Counted from the first letter of the stretch, positions 18,080 through 26,974 are shown. The stretch: 64,000 nucleotides of DNA from Amphritea pacifica (GCF_016924145.1 NZ_JAFFZO010000012.1:62001-126000), one strand, 5' to 3'. Program-made: numbers and translations. The notes: generated by a model not told the origin, from the sequence alone.

Positions 18080-20605
18080 TACTCCCCACGCGTCTTTTAT
18101 TTTTGCGACAACTTCTCCGTTTCTTTCATTCAGTTTTTTATATGGGTGTTTTCTTGGAGTAAACGGGTTTTTCGGATTTTCTTCAAGCCGTTGTGGTGTT
18201 ATTACTTTTAAGTGGCTTACCCAGGTTACAAACTCACGGTATTGATCTAGATCGAGAATAGCACAAAGTTTATTCATACTCTGATACATATCTACCTTCT
18301 CGCCGTGCTCGCTCATGCGTTTTAGAATCTGCATAAAATTTCGCCAGGAATGTATCTGGTTAAGAATTATCATGATCGCGGTTTCTTGGTTCTCTTCGCG
18401 ACTGAATATCCAATTATAGCTTAGACAATAGAGCATTGGGCCAATAGTCTCTGGAGGAAGTTTATTGGGATTAATAATAAATGTTCCATGTTTAATATTT
18501 CTGGCTAAGGCTTCAGATTCTAATTTAGTCGATTTTCTTCTTTGCCACCAATCATCAATTTCTTTTCCTGCTGTAGAGGCATTCTCAAATAAATATTCGA
18601 TTGTTTTCTTCGTTATTCTATTTTTTAAAGTGTGAATTTTATATAGCCCTCGAGCCATAATCAGGAATGTATCTTCATCCACAAACGTCAGATCCCGATA
18701 GTCTGATTGTTGTAATGCTTCGAGTACGATATAAAAAACTTTGAGGATGTTCTCTTTATCTACGGCGACCTCGAACCCACCGGAAAATCCGAACCCCCAG
18801 GCGGCAGAGGCGTGGATATAGAGAATAAACTTACCGCCCTCCCAGTTAATTTTCAGGTGACCACCCGCACTAACGCCTGCTTTGAGAGAGCCCTGATAAC
18901 CGGTTTTCGCCAGTTCGACAAACTCTGTGCTGGATATTTCAGGAATAAGCCCCTCTTTTTCGACGGTTGAAGGCTGATGGCTTTCGGGGGCTTTCCATAA
19001 GGCGTGCAACGTTAGCGCTGCTCCGCCTTCTGCTCCGGCAAAGCCTTCCGCGCTTAAGGCAACACAGGCGCCGGAGTCCTTAGCTTTACCATTTGATTTT
19101 ACCTTTTCGGTCCAGTGACCGATTTTTTTTGTTTCAACTTTGGCTTTAGGAATAAGCAGAAGCCCTGCGCCGGCGCTCTGTTCTATCTCCCGGCTGGTTT
19201 GTGTGGTGATGGCGTTGCTGTTTGCTCTGGACGACTTTACTAGTTTCTGCGCATCTATATCCAGCTTGGCATTCATATTACCCCTAACACCAGCAAATAC
19301 GCTTAACAGCAGCTTGGCATCGAAGCGCATATAGCCAAATTCCATCAAGCGCTCTTGTTTATCCGCGCCACGGAAGCTGACATAGATCTGTTGTCCTTCT
19401 TTATTCGGCAGGATCAGTTCTGCACTGGCTTCACCTTCAAACAACGAGTACTTAGCTTCAGCGCTGGCGCTGAGTTTAATTTTTCCTTGCGAGGGTTTGA
19501 ACTCAACCTTGCCAAGGTTTGCCCCGGCGGCAAAACGAAGCGCCTGGGCCTCTGCAGAGAAGGCAAAGGCGGGTCCCCCTTTCCCGAATTCACCTTCGAT
19601 GACCTTTTTCGGGAACAGTTCCAGATGAAGCGCATTCAGGGGATTGTAAGTCGGGCTCTCCCAGGAGTTTCCTTTGGTGTTGATAAACCAGGGCAGGTTG
19701 GCTAGTTCGCTGACATCGAAATCCGGCTTTAACTGTTTCTTGAAGTCATCAATCATTAACTCTGCAAAGAGTGAGATAGTGTCTTCATTGATAGTTGAAA
19801 AGCTTTGCAGGGACGCGGAGGAGAGTTTTACCGGGATCCAGCCGTTTGTGTGCTTATTCAGCCCCTGGATAACATCGAGGGGCAGATAGTAGAGTTGATC
19901 CGGAGCGCTGAATCGCTGAAACTCAACAATGGTAAAGTTTCCACTGGCATTGCCGCCAGCTTTAACCAGTGTGTCGACACTGTAAATCTCATCAAGAATA
20001 CTGGTTGGGTGGCAGAGGTCTTCCTGCTGCAACGTTTGGAGTTGCTGCATTTTAGATTCCAGTACCTCCAGTTCAGCCAGTTTTAATTGGGTGAGGGGGT
20101 AGCTTGAATTATTTCTGGACATCTGTCCATTTGATGACATCCTGCTGCGCAGTTCGTTACGCTTTGCGCTAAGCTGACCCAGTTCAGCGGTACAGCTTTC
20201 AATATTAGTGTTGCGCTCGACCTCGTATGGTGTACCAAATACAGCATGTTCGGGGGGACGTTCCGGCTGCGGCGCCAGTAAGCCCGCATCAGATGCTTTT
20301 CCTAACCAGGCAAGTCTTTTTTTCAGTAGCGCTGCCTGCGATTGAGGAGAGCTTTTATCTTCGGTTTCACTTTTAACCAGATTAGAAAACTCGACCATCA
20401 AGTCCTGAACTTTTCCCCAGGCAGTATTAAGCTCTTCGGTTGCCTGGTGGGTCAGTGCATAGAATTGATTTCTTTCGCCGGTTATGTGAACAACCTCATA
20501 CAGTCGAGGGGTGCAGGTGTCTTGACCTGAATTTGAGCTGCCTTTATCAGCGTGGCCTGTCTGATCAGGTGTTTTCTGGATATTGCATGCAGATTGAGTA
20601 CTCAT
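18068..20605 (-). CDS. Large polymorphic-toxin-like protein, unknown family (845 residues)
   Basis: This is a big protein without a signal peptide or obvious Sec export. The start is the ATG at 20605 (AGGGA upstream; a GTG seven codons earlier is possible). Residues 1-100 are polar, with a Cys-containing N-terminus. Residues 130-195 are Gln/Glu/Leu-rich and probably helical. Residues 345-620 are rich in Gly, Ala and Ser in repeated beta-like stretches (AFAFSAEAQALRFAAGANLG, KIKLSASAEAKYSLFEGEAS, GSLKAGVSAGGHLKINW, AAWGFGFSGGF). Residues 640-845 are helical and charged. The last about 105 residues recur as two orphan remnants beside lipoprotein copies 1 and 2. This pattern of a long carrier with a replaceable tail beside a periplasmic partner fits a contact-dependent or type VI-type effector, but no VgrG, PAAR, Hcp or Rhs gene is in the window, so the delivery route is unknown. 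Confidence 0.75.
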   Translation of the reverse strand: MSTQSACNIQKTPDQTGHADKGSSNSGQDTCTPRLYEVVHITGERNQFYALTHQATEELNTAWGKVQDLMVEFSNLVKSETEDKSSPQSQAALLKKRLAWLGKASDAGLLAPQPERPPEHAVFGTPYEVERNTNIESCTAELGQLSAKRNELRSRMSSNGQMSRNNSSYPLTQLKLAELEVLESKMQQLQTLQQEDLCHPTSILDEIYSVDTLVKAGGNASGNFTIVEFQRFSAPDQLYYLPLDVIQGLNKHTNGWIPVKLSSASLQSFSTINEDTISLFAELMIDDFKKQLKPDFDVSELANLPWFINTKGNSWESPTYNPLNALHLELFPKKVIEGEFGKGGPAFAFSAEAQALRFAAGANLGKVEFKPSQGKIKLSASAEAKYSLFEGEASAELILPNKEGQQIYVSFRGADKQERLMEFGYMRFDAKLLLSVFAGVRGNMNAKLDIDAQKLVKSSRANSNAITTQTSREIEQSAGAGLLLIPKAKVETKKIGHWTEKVKSNGKAKDSGACVALSAEGFAGAEGGAALTLHALWKAPESHQPSTVEKEGLIPEISSTEFVELAKTGYQGSLKAGVSAGGHLKINWEGGKFILYIHASAAWGFGFSGGFEVAVDKENILKVFYIVLEALQQSDYRDLTFVDEDTFLIMARGLYKIHTLKNRITKKTIEYLFENASTAGKEIDDWWQRRKSTKLESEALARNIKHGTFIINPNKLPPETIGPMLYCLSYNWIFSREENQETAIMIILNQIHSWRNFMQILKRMSEHGEKVDMYQSMNKLCAILDLDQYREFVTWVSHLKVITPQRLEENPKNPFTPRKHPYKKLNERNGEVVAKIKDAWGVSVS

Positions 20606-20630
20606 TATTCGTCCCTGTTGAGTCACTTGA

Positions 20631-20662
20631 AAAGAAACCGGAGAGCTTCCCGCTCTCCGGTT
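20631..20662 (-). terminator. Rho-independent terminator of gst
   Basis: An 11-bp perfect stem (20636-20646 with 20652-20662) with a 5-base loop is followed by TTCTTTT on the minus strand. It lies 58 bases after the gst stop and just upstream of the toxin-like gene, so that gene needs its own promoter in a very short space. Confidence 0.8.
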
Positions 20663-20720
20663 GATAATGTGCCATTTTCAGGGCAGAAATACCAGTGCTG
20701 TCAGGCACAGTCAGAGGCGA

Positions 20721-21362
20721 TTACACCTCTTCCTCTTCAATCACTTCACTTTCCTGTTGTGCCAGCTTCAGCCATTCCTGACAGGCGGGCAGTGCCAGTA
20801 CCCGGTCGCAGTAGGCTTGTAGTTGCTCAGGCAGGCTGACGCCGTAGCCGGTCAGACGGTACACCACCGGGGCATAGAAGGCGTCGGCGATGGAGAACTC
20901 TCCATAAAGGAATTGTTCTGATGCACTCAGGTTGAGCGCACCGCTCCACAGCTGCAGAATACGGTCGATGTCCTGTTGTACTTCGGCTGAGATCACAACG
21001 TTTTCCACAGTACGGCGGCAGTTCATCGGCATCGCATGGCGCAGCGCCATAAAGCCGGTGTGCATCTCGGCGCAACTGCTACGGGCGTGGGCGCGCAATG
21101 CAGGATCAGCGGGCCAGCCTTTACCGTCAAGGTGCTGTTCACTGATATATTCGCAGATCGACAGCGAGTCCCAGATGATCAGGCCGTTATCCAGCAGTAC
21201 CGGGACTTTCCCCGCCGGGTTATAGCGTTTTATCTGTTCCGCTGCGCCGGGGGTAAACAGGGCGATACGCACAGTTTCAAAGTCCAGCCCGAACTGTCGC
21301 AGCAGCAGCCAGGCCCGCAGGGACCAGCTGGAATAGTTGTGATTACCGATAACCAGTTGCAT
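20721..21362 (-). CDS. Glutathione S-transferase family protein
   Basis: This is a cytosolic protein of 213 residues with a thioredoxin-like N-terminal domain (LVIGNHNYSSWSLRAWLLLRQ, with Ser in the catalytic position), the GKVPVLLDNG cis-Pro glutathione-binding loop and the DSLSICEYI segment. An all-helical C-terminal domain follows. The NxNYSSWSLR start is typical of a common proteobacterial GST subgroup whose substrates are unknown. It is divergent from a LysR regulator (123-base gap) that may control it. The C-terminus is acidic (EVIEEEEV). AAGGA precedes the ATG. Confidence 0.9.
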   Translation of the reverse strand: MQLVIGNHNYSSWSLRAWLLLRQFGLDFETVRIALFTPGAAEQIKRYNPAGKVPVLLDNGLIIWDSLSICEYISEQHLDGKGWPADPALRAHARSSCAEMHTGFMALRHAMPMNCRRTVENVVISAEVQQDIDRILQLWSGALNLSASEQFLYGEFSIADAFYAPVVYRLTGYGVSLPEQLQAYCDRVLALPACQEWLKLAQQESEVIEEEEV

Positions 21363-21485
21363 AGCAAAATCCTTTTATTGTGTTGTTTAATAAGTTTGTT
21401 GCGTCGATTGATTTAGACCTGAGTCTGGCGCTAAATAGATGTTCGCTCAAACGAATAAATCTGATAACAGGTATGAATACTGCTG

Positions 21486-22349
21486 ATGCTTGATCATGAA
21501 TTGCTCCGTACTTTTATTGCGGCCGTAGATACCGGCAGCTTCACCCGGGCGGCGGCACAGGTGTTTCGTACCCAGTCAGCTGTGAGTATGCAGATGAAAC
21601 GGCTGGAGGAGCAGCTCAATAAGCGACTGTTCCTGAAAGAGGGGCGGGAGCTGCAACTGACCGATGAAGGGCTGAAACTGGTGAGCTATGCCCGACGGAT
21701 AATGAAACTGCACGATGAAGCGCTGGGGGTGCTGGGGGCCGAAGGAGAAGCCCGTCCGTTGTTGTTAGGTTGTCCGGATGACTATGTCACCGGGGTGTTG
21801 CCGCAACTGCTATCCGAGATTCAGGCACAGCTACCCGGGCTGCAGGTGCAGGTGCGAACCGGGTCATCGGCGCAACTGCGGGAGCTGATCGATAAGGGCG
21901 AACTGGATCTGACTATTCTCACCCGCCGCCCGGACCGGGAAGAGGGGTATCTGTTATTGCAGGACAAGGGCGTCTGGGTTGCCCCGACAGCCGATTTTAT
22001 TGCGCCAGACCGGACCATCCGGCTGGCACTGGTCGAGCCTGATTGTAAATTTCACAGTACCGCGGTGGATGGCCTGATCAAACAGGGGCGTCCTTTTGAG
22101 GTGAGCTGTATCAGTGGCAACTGTGCGCTGCTGATTGAACTGGTGCGGCGGGGAGAGGTGGTCACGACGCTGTCATCCTGTTGCGTACCTGCGGATCTGT
22201 ACCGGGTGCCTGCGAGCGTTGGTCTGCCGGATCTGCCAACCGTTGAGATTGTGCTACAGTCCTCTGCCCGGCATCACCCGGATATAGGTTCAGACCGGAT
22301 CGCAAGGCTGGCAGAATGCACCGCAGAGCAACTACAAGCTGCCGGGTAA
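21486..22349 (+). CDS. LysR-family transcriptional regulator (LrhA/HexA-like N-terminus)
   Basis: This is a 287-residue LysR regulator. The winged helix-turn-helix is in residues about 3-62 (LLRTFIAAVDTGSFTRAAAQ then SAVSMQMKRLEEQL), followed by a periplasmic-binding-type effector domain. The start MLDHELLRTFIAAVDTGSFT resembles the LrhA/HexA/PecT group. LysR regulators often control the divergent neighbour, here gst. The C-terminal half has several Cys residues (CISGNCALL, SSCCVP), which might sense redox state; this is speculative. No clear Shine-Dalgarno precedes the start. Confidence 0.9.
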   Translation: MLDHELLRTFIAAVDTGSFTRAAAQVFRTQSAVSMQMKRLEEQLNKRLFLKEGRELQLTDEGLKLVSYARRIMKLHDEALGVLGAEGEARPLLLGCPDDYVTGVLPQLLSEIQAQLPGLQVQVRTGSSAQLRELIDKGELDLTILTRRPDREEGYLLLQDKGVWVAPTADFIAPDRTIRLALVEPDCKFHSTAVDGLIKQGRPFEVSCISGNCALLIELVRRGEVVTTLSSCCVPADLYRVPASVGLPDLPTVEIVLQSSARHHPDIGSDRIARLAECTAEQLQAAG

Positions 22350-22363
22350 TGGCTATCGAAAGA

Positions 22364-22392
22364 TAAAAAAATCTGGCCCCCGAAAGGGCCAG
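22364..22392 (-). terminator. Rho-independent terminator of the thioesterase gene
   Basis: The stem CTGGCCC/GGGCCAG (22373-22379 with 22386-22392) is followed on the minus strand by a long T run. It lies about 70 bases after the stop of the gene at 22460-22909. Confidence 0.75.
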
Positions 22393-22459
22393 CGAAAGTG
22401 ATGAAGCAACAGCAGGCGTTGCTTCATGGGCTGAACGGTCTAACGGGCGCAGCTGGCCG

Positions 22460-22909
22460 TTAGTCAAAAATCTCCGGGGTGATGGGTTCCAGCTCAATAA
22501 TCCGCTGTCGATAGAGCGGCGGAACCTCAGCTTTACTATTTTTACGGTAGTTAACGCAAACGATAGTGCCTTCCCCCTCTGCGGCAACCGCGTTATGTTC
22601 CGGGCTCCAGATCAGGTGTTCCATGGTATAGCGGTCATGTTCCAGCCGGGTCACCCGACAAGCTGAGATGACGCTGCCGGGAAACGTCAGCGGGATTCGA
22701 TAGCGAATGCGGCTGTCACGCAGAATCGGGCCGACATCGGTTTCCTGCATCACGGCGGTAAAGTCACAGCTGCGAAAATAGTCGATCCGGGCACTTTCAA
22801 ACCAGCGCAGATACACCAGATTATTGACATGTTGGAAGGCATCCATATCGCCCCAGGCGATCGGGATCTCCATGCTGATTGGAAAACGTTGCAGAATCTC
22901 ACTACTCAT
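22460..22909 (-). CDS. Hotdog-fold acyl-CoA thioesterase (4HBT/YbgC-type)
   Basis: This is a 149-residue hotdog protein. The catalytic motif WGDMDAFQHVNNLVYLRWFE, with the Asp that acts in hydrolysis, is at residues about 19-38. RYRIPLTFPGSV and the beta strands after it are typical of 4-hydroxybenzoyl-CoA-type thioesterases. The likely role is cleavage of short or medium acyl-CoAs; the substrate is unknown. It is monocistronic, with its own terminator, and faces the next LysR gene divergently. Confidence 0.88.
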   Translation of the reverse strand: MSSEILQRFPISMEIPIAWGDMDAFQHVNNLVYLRWFESARIDYFRSCDFTAVMQETDVGPILRDSRIRYRIPLTFPGSVISACRVTRLEHDRYTMEHLIWSPEHNAVAAEGEGTIVCVNYRKNSKAEVPPLYRQRIIELEPITPEIFD

Positions 22910-23177
22910 CTTATATATGCCTGTCTATCCATCGGCGTTGTGCCGGCGTTATGATCAATTATGCTGTGCTACCACTAGCGCGACAGGTCTATTTAGATTT
23001 AATCTGCCGGATAAGTAAAATCTTTAATTATTATTCACTCTATAAATTTAAGTTATAGATCTCATGAGGCATTATGATTTCTCAGCGGCTATTAACCGGG
23101 TTAAGCTGGACTGATGATGTGCTTGAGGATCTGCTTAAAGATCTGCTTTAAGTTCTACTGATAGGAGCAACCGGTTT

Positions 23178-24056
23178 ATGGAAATTCGCCAGATTCGTTA
23201 CTTTCTCGCGGTGCAGGAAACCGGCAGCTTTACCAAAGCGGCAGAGAAGATGTTTGTTACTCAGCCAGCCCTGTCCGCGGCGATAAAAACCCTGGAGGAG
23301 GAGCTGGGCGTTGAACTGCTGCACCGAAGCCATAAACAGGTCACCCTGACCCCCGCCGGATCACGTTTCAGAGACCGGGCCTTCTCGATTCTGGCGGAGT
23401 GCAGCGCGGCTAAAAGTGAGCTGATGAATACGCCCCGGCCACGGCAGTTAAGAATCGGTATGCTGGATACCCTGAACACCCCGCCGATCAATAACCTGCT
23501 GCATGAGTTTCATACCACCTACCCGGAAACAGAGCTGCATCTGCAGACCGGCAGCAAAGTAGAACTGGCAAATAAGCTGGGACAGGGCAGGGTGGATATG
23601 TTGCTGACGTCGATGGGCGGCGATGATTTTTCACAAACCCAGTTGCCGCTTTATCAGGAACGCTTTCAACTGATGGTGTCCCGGCAGCATGACCTGGCTA
23701 ACCGTGCCAGTGTTCGCCTGGCCGATCTGCATGGTTTGCCGATGGTGCTGCGCAAAAACTGTGAAGTGTTGCATGAGGGCAAACGGGTTTTTCTCGCCGA
23801 ACAGGCTCAACCGCGGATCACCTGCCGCACCGACAATGATTCGTGGGCGCTGACCATGGTGCGCAATAATCTGGCGGCGGCAATTATGGCGGAAACCGTG
23901 ACCGAGCCGGGAACAGTGAGTATTCCGATCTCTGATTTTGGTCTGACTCGCACCGTAGCCTGTGTCTGGCGGGAACATTCGGATCAGGAGATGGTGCAGC
24001 TGTTTACGGTGTTTGCCGCCCGGGACAGCTGGCGCGGCGGGCTTAAAGTTGGTTAG
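23178..24056 (+). CDS. LysR-family transcriptional regulator
   Basis: This is a 292-residue LysR protein. The helix-turn-helix lies in residues 1-62 (MEIRQIRYFLAVQETGSFTK, then QPALSAAIKTLEEELG and LLHRSHKQVTLTPAG). The effector-binding domain follows from about residue 90 (LRIGMLDTLNTPPI). AGGAG precedes the ATG. It is divergent from the thioesterase gene, so that gene is a candidate target. Its stop overlaps by four bases that of the small gene on the other strand. Ligand unknown. Confidence 0.92.
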   Translation: MEIRQIRYFLAVQETGSFTKAAEKMFVTQPALSAAIKTLEEELGVELLHRSHKQVTLTPAGSRFRDRAFSILAECSAAKSELMNTPRPRQLRIGMLDTLNTPPINNLLHEFHTTYPETELHLQTGSKVELANKLGQGRVDMLLTSMGGDDFSQTQLPLYQERFQLMVSRQHDLANRASVRLADLHGLPMVLRKNCEVLHEGKRVFLAEQAQPRITCRTDNDSWALTMVRNNLAAAIMAETVTEPGTVSIPISDFGLTRTVACVWREHSDQEMVQLFTVFAARDSWRGGLKVG

Positions 24057-24292
24057 CTGCCCGGCGGTCGAGATTGAATCATATCCAGACGGATACGCCG
24101 CTGTGTGCCGTGTTCATCGGCGGCGATCAGAAACTCTTCACCGTTACAGGTATCGATGGTCAGATAGCGCAGCTTTTGCCTCAGGATATGACCGTCACTG
24201 TTCTGCCAGATCACCAGATCAACGAGGTTACGCATACAGGCCAGTTCATAACTGTCATGCAGGGCGCATAGTATGGGGGTATAGTCGTTCAT
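24053..24292 (-). CDS. Rho-binding antiterminator (Rof/YaeO-like)
   Basis: This 79-residue protein follows the Rof pattern: a start like YTPILCALHDSYELACMRN, a strongly hydrophobic strand (LVDLVIW), then LRYLTIDTCNGEEFLI and IRLDMIQS. In E. coli, YaeO/Rof binds Rho and blocks Rho-dependent termination. I place the start at the ATG at 24292; the frame is open upstream to a GTG at 24328, which would overlap the neighbour. It follows a BFD-like gene on the same strand at 25 bases, so the two may be co-expressed. Assignment rests on motif similarity only. Confidence 0.7.
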   Translation of the reverse strand: MNDYTPILCALHDSYELACMRNLVDLVIWQNSDGHILRQKLRYLTIDTCNGEEFLIAADEHGTQRRIRLDMIQSRPPGS

Positions 24293-24317
24293 CCACTGAG
24301 CATAACATATTGATCCG

Positions 24318-24539
24318 CTATTGATCACACCTGCTGTTTAGCTCATCGGGCTGTGCCTGCACCGTTTCATAACAGAGTCCGCAGGCGGTGTTGATAGCGG
24401 TCGCTTGTCGCACCGCTTCGATAGTGGTGAGTTGCTGCTGCTTCAGGATATCGATAAATGCTTGTCGGCGGATATTTCGACAGGCGCAGACCCAGGTGTC
24501 CGTGGTGTCAAAAGTGGGCCGGAGTGCAGGAGTACCCAT
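24318..24539 (-). CDS. BFD-like [2Fe-2S]-binding protein
   Basis: This is a 73-residue protein with the bacterioferritin-associated-ferredoxin arrangement: CxC (VCACRNIRRQAFIDIL), a helical segment, then CGLC (NTACGLCYETV). The four cysteines would hold one [2Fe-2S] cluster. The start at 24539 has AAAGGA five to six bases upstream; ATGs further upstream lack a ribosome site. BFD proteins help release iron from bacterioferritin or deliver electrons, but no bfr is in the window. It heads a two-gene unit with the Rof-like gene. Confidence 0.75.
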   Translation of the reverse strand: MGTPALRPTFDTTDTWVCACRNIRRQAFIDILKQQQLTTIEAVRQATAINTACGLCYETVQAQPDELNSRCDQ

Positions 24540-24700
24540 TATGATTATCCTTTTCGTTTCTGTCATAGCTACAATACTGATAACTGGGCGTAAACCGTTA
24601 AGCCGCAGATGCAACCGGTGTTGCTATAACGTATCGGCGTTAAGATATGAGCTACCAGCGCCTTTAGCGGCGCTTCCGGAATAGAAACTGAGGATACCAG

Positions 24701-26020
24701 ATGGATATGGATGAGACAGTCATTCTGTTTATCGCTTTGGATAGCGACGATGTAAAACAACTGAAAAGTGTGCTCGATACTGTTCTGGACAGTGTTCCGA
24801 CCGCCCTGCTGGTTGCCGGGGGAATGGACCAGGCAATCTCTCTGATTGAGTCTCAGATGGTTCATATTGTAGTGCTGGATCAGCGTACGGACGAACCGCT
24901 GGCCCATAGCCGGTTGCAGCAGCTAATGGAGCTGAACCCCCAGTTGGAAGGCTTTCTGTTGACCGTTGATTGTCAGTATGAGCCAGCGGGGCAGGTGGCT
25001 GCCGATGGTCTGGTACATCACTATATTCAGTTTCCATCAGATCCGCAGATCCTCGGTTATCGGATGCGTCAGGCGCTGCGGGTCGCCAGGTTAAAACAGG
25101 AACTTTTGTATCTTCGCCGGGATCTGCATCGGGATTTTGATACGCAGCGGGAGCGGTTTATTTTGCGGCAAAAGAAACTGGTTGAGCGGGTACAAGCGGA
25201 TGGAGAAAAAATTAGTCAGTCGCGCAAGCAGCTAGATGAAGCGAATCAGCAACTGGCCGATGGTTACCGCCAGATGGTGCGGATGTTTTCCAACCTGACA
25301 TTACGGCGGATGGGGCAAAAAGTCAGTGGCTTGAACCAGCGGTTAAACCAGATGGTGAGTCTGCTGGCGGAAAAGTGCGGCCTGGATGAGGCGGATAAAA
25401 AACACCTGATAATGGCCTGGATGCTGAGAAATGTGGGCAAGCTGAGTTTCAGTGACCATCTGCTAGCAACCCCCTATCTGAACTTACGCCCGGAGGAGCA
25501 GCGCGAATTTCAGCGTCACCCGGATAATGCGTACACCGCCATGACTATCGTCAGGCCCCTCGACCGGGCGGCGACGCTGGTGCGACAACATAAAGAGTAT
25601 CTCGATGGCAGTGGTTACCCTCTGGGGCTTAAAAGTGCGCAGATTGAGCCTGCTGCGCAGATACTAACTGTATTGAATGACTATACTGAACTCACCTCCG
25701 GGCGCTACGATCATCGCCAACTGAGCGCCACAGAAACGCTGGCATTTATGCGGAACAGAGCGCCTGAGCGGTACAACCAGAATGTCGTGAATGCGCTGGA
25801 AAAGGTGATGAATGATCTTAAACCGATCACTGACCTCTATAACGATAAGCGGGTTTCGAGTATGGATCTGAAACCGGGCATGACGCTGACCCGGGATCTG
25901 ATCAGTCACGATGGCGTTTTATTATTGGGGCATGGCGAGGTACTCGATCAGCGCACCATTGATCGGATCAGAGATCTTGAATACAACTTTTCCGAATACT
26001 TTCATCTGTTTATCGAGTAG
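24701..26020 (+). CDS. Degenerate HD-GYP protein with receiver-like N-terminus
   Basis: This is a 439-residue protein. Residues about 1-130 resemble a response-regulator receiver (VVLD60 in the acceptor position). A coiled coil spans about 130-200. Residues 200-390 are HD-GYP-like. GSGYP (303-307) and one metal-ligand His (273) are kept. The HDIGK motif is RNVGK (243-247), the HH pair is QH (296-297), and the last metal Asp region reads VLND. The phosphodiesterase is therefore probably inactive and the protein more likely a cyclic-di-GMP or partner-binding signalling adaptor. No histidine kinase is adjacent. GAGGAT precedes the ATG. Confidence 0.82.
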   Translation: MDMDETVILFIALDSDDVKQLKSVLDTVLDSVPTALLVAGGMDQAISLIESQMVHIVVLDQRTDEPLAHSRLQQLMELNPQLEGFLLTVDCQYEPAGQVAADGLVHHYIQFPSDPQILGYRMRQALRVARLKQELLYLRRDLHRDFDTQRERFILRQKKLVERVQADGEKISQSRKQLDEANQQLADGYRQMVRMFSNLTLRRMGQKVSGLNQRLNQMVSLLAEKCGLDEADKKHLIMAWMLRNVGKLSFSDHLLATPYLNLRPEEQREFQRHPDNAYTAMTIVRPLDRAATLVRQHKEYLDGSGYPLGLKSAQIEPAAQILTVLNDYTELTSGRYDHRQLSATETLAFMRNRAPERYNQNVVNALEKVMNDLKPITDLYNDKRVSSMDLKPGMTLTRDLISHDGVLLLGHGEVLDQRTIDRIRDLEYNFSEYFHLFIE

Positions 26021-26034
26021 TTATAAACCGCTGA

Positions 26035-26838
26035 TTATGTGTGTGCCAGTTCACCCGAGAGCCGCAACGGTGGGGATGGTTCGGTAACCACCTTCATGGT
26101 TGGCCATTCCAGAAGCTGCAGTTTGCCACTCTCGGTTTCAACCAGAGCGGTACAGTGCTCGACCCAGTCGCCATCATTGCAGTAGAGCGCGCCTTTCAGG
26201 TGGGTAAAGCCCGCCTGATGTATATGACCGCCGATATAGCCGTCCAGAGACTGACGACTGGCTTCGGTGCAGGCGGCTTGCTGAAAGTGTTCAATATAGC
26301 GCTGAGCAGTACTGAAACGCTGTTTTATCATCGCTGCCAGCGAGCGATAGGGCATATTCAGCCATTGACGCAGTTTGTTATAACTGCGATTCAGCCAGAG
26401 CAGCAACTGATGGCCCTGATCTCCCAGTAACAGCATGAGTGGATGGATGCGCACATGGCCATCGAACTCATCACCATGGGACACCAGAAAACGGCGGCCA
26501 TCACGGGTTTTGTGGATCGCCTTACGTCGAATCTGTAGCTTGCCCAGTTTCAAACCACAGATTTTACGCATCGGCGCATCATGGTTGCCGGGAATATAGA
26601 TAATCTCACAGCCATCTTTTGCCATCTGCCAGAACTGGCCGATCAGCAACTGCTGATCCTGGGGCAAAATCGCTTTTTTGCGCATCGCAGCAAGATCGAT
26701 AATATCGCCCACCAGATAAAGCTTTTTCGGCGCGAGTTGGGTCAGGGCTTCGCTCAGAAGTTTCGCCTGACAATCCGGGGTTCCCAGATGCACGTCTGAG
26801 ATAAACATGGTACGGATATTCTGCATATCACTGTCCAT
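26035..26838 (-). CDS. LpxH-like metallophosphoesterase
   Basis: This is a calcineurin-type phosphoesterase of 267 residues. Metal-binding motifs are all visible in order: DVHLG, GDIIDL, GNHDAP, SHGDEFDG and GHIHQAG. It resembles UDP-2,3-diacylglucosamine diphosphatase-type proteins of the larger clade. Whether it acts in lipid A synthesis or on another substrate is not decided by sequence. Start options are ATGs at 26838 and 26826 (the latter just before QNIRTMFIS); both lack a strong ribosome site. It converges with the HD-GYP-like gene. Confidence 0.85.
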   Translation of the reverse strand: MDSDMQNIRTMFISDVHLGTPDCQAKLLSEALTQLAPKKLYLVGDIIDLAAMRKKAILPQDQQLLIGQFWQMAKDGCEIIYIPGNHDAPMRKICGLKLGKLQIRRKAIHKTRDGRRFLVSHGDEFDGHVRIHPLMLLLGDQGHQLLLWLNRSYNKLRQWLNMPYRSLAAMIKQRFSTAQRYIEHFQQAACTEASRQSLDGYIGGHIHQAGFTHLKGALYCNDGDWVEHCTALVETESGKLQLLEWPTMKVVTEPSPPLRLSGELAHT

Positions 26839-26974
26839 CAATCAGTTTGTGGGCAGTATGGCGGTTGTAAATGACAGAGGCCTTTAAAAAAGATGAACAG
26901 ATCGTTACACAAGGCTGTGGATAAATCAGTTCAAAGCGCTATGTCGGAACACCACAGGCGATTAGAATAGCGCC

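Noticed and set aside
23074-23151. 25-codon ORF (MISQRLLTGLSW...) upstream of the second LysR gene
   Set aside because: Weak GAGG ribosome site and no amino acid run that would suggest a leader peptide; chance is likely.
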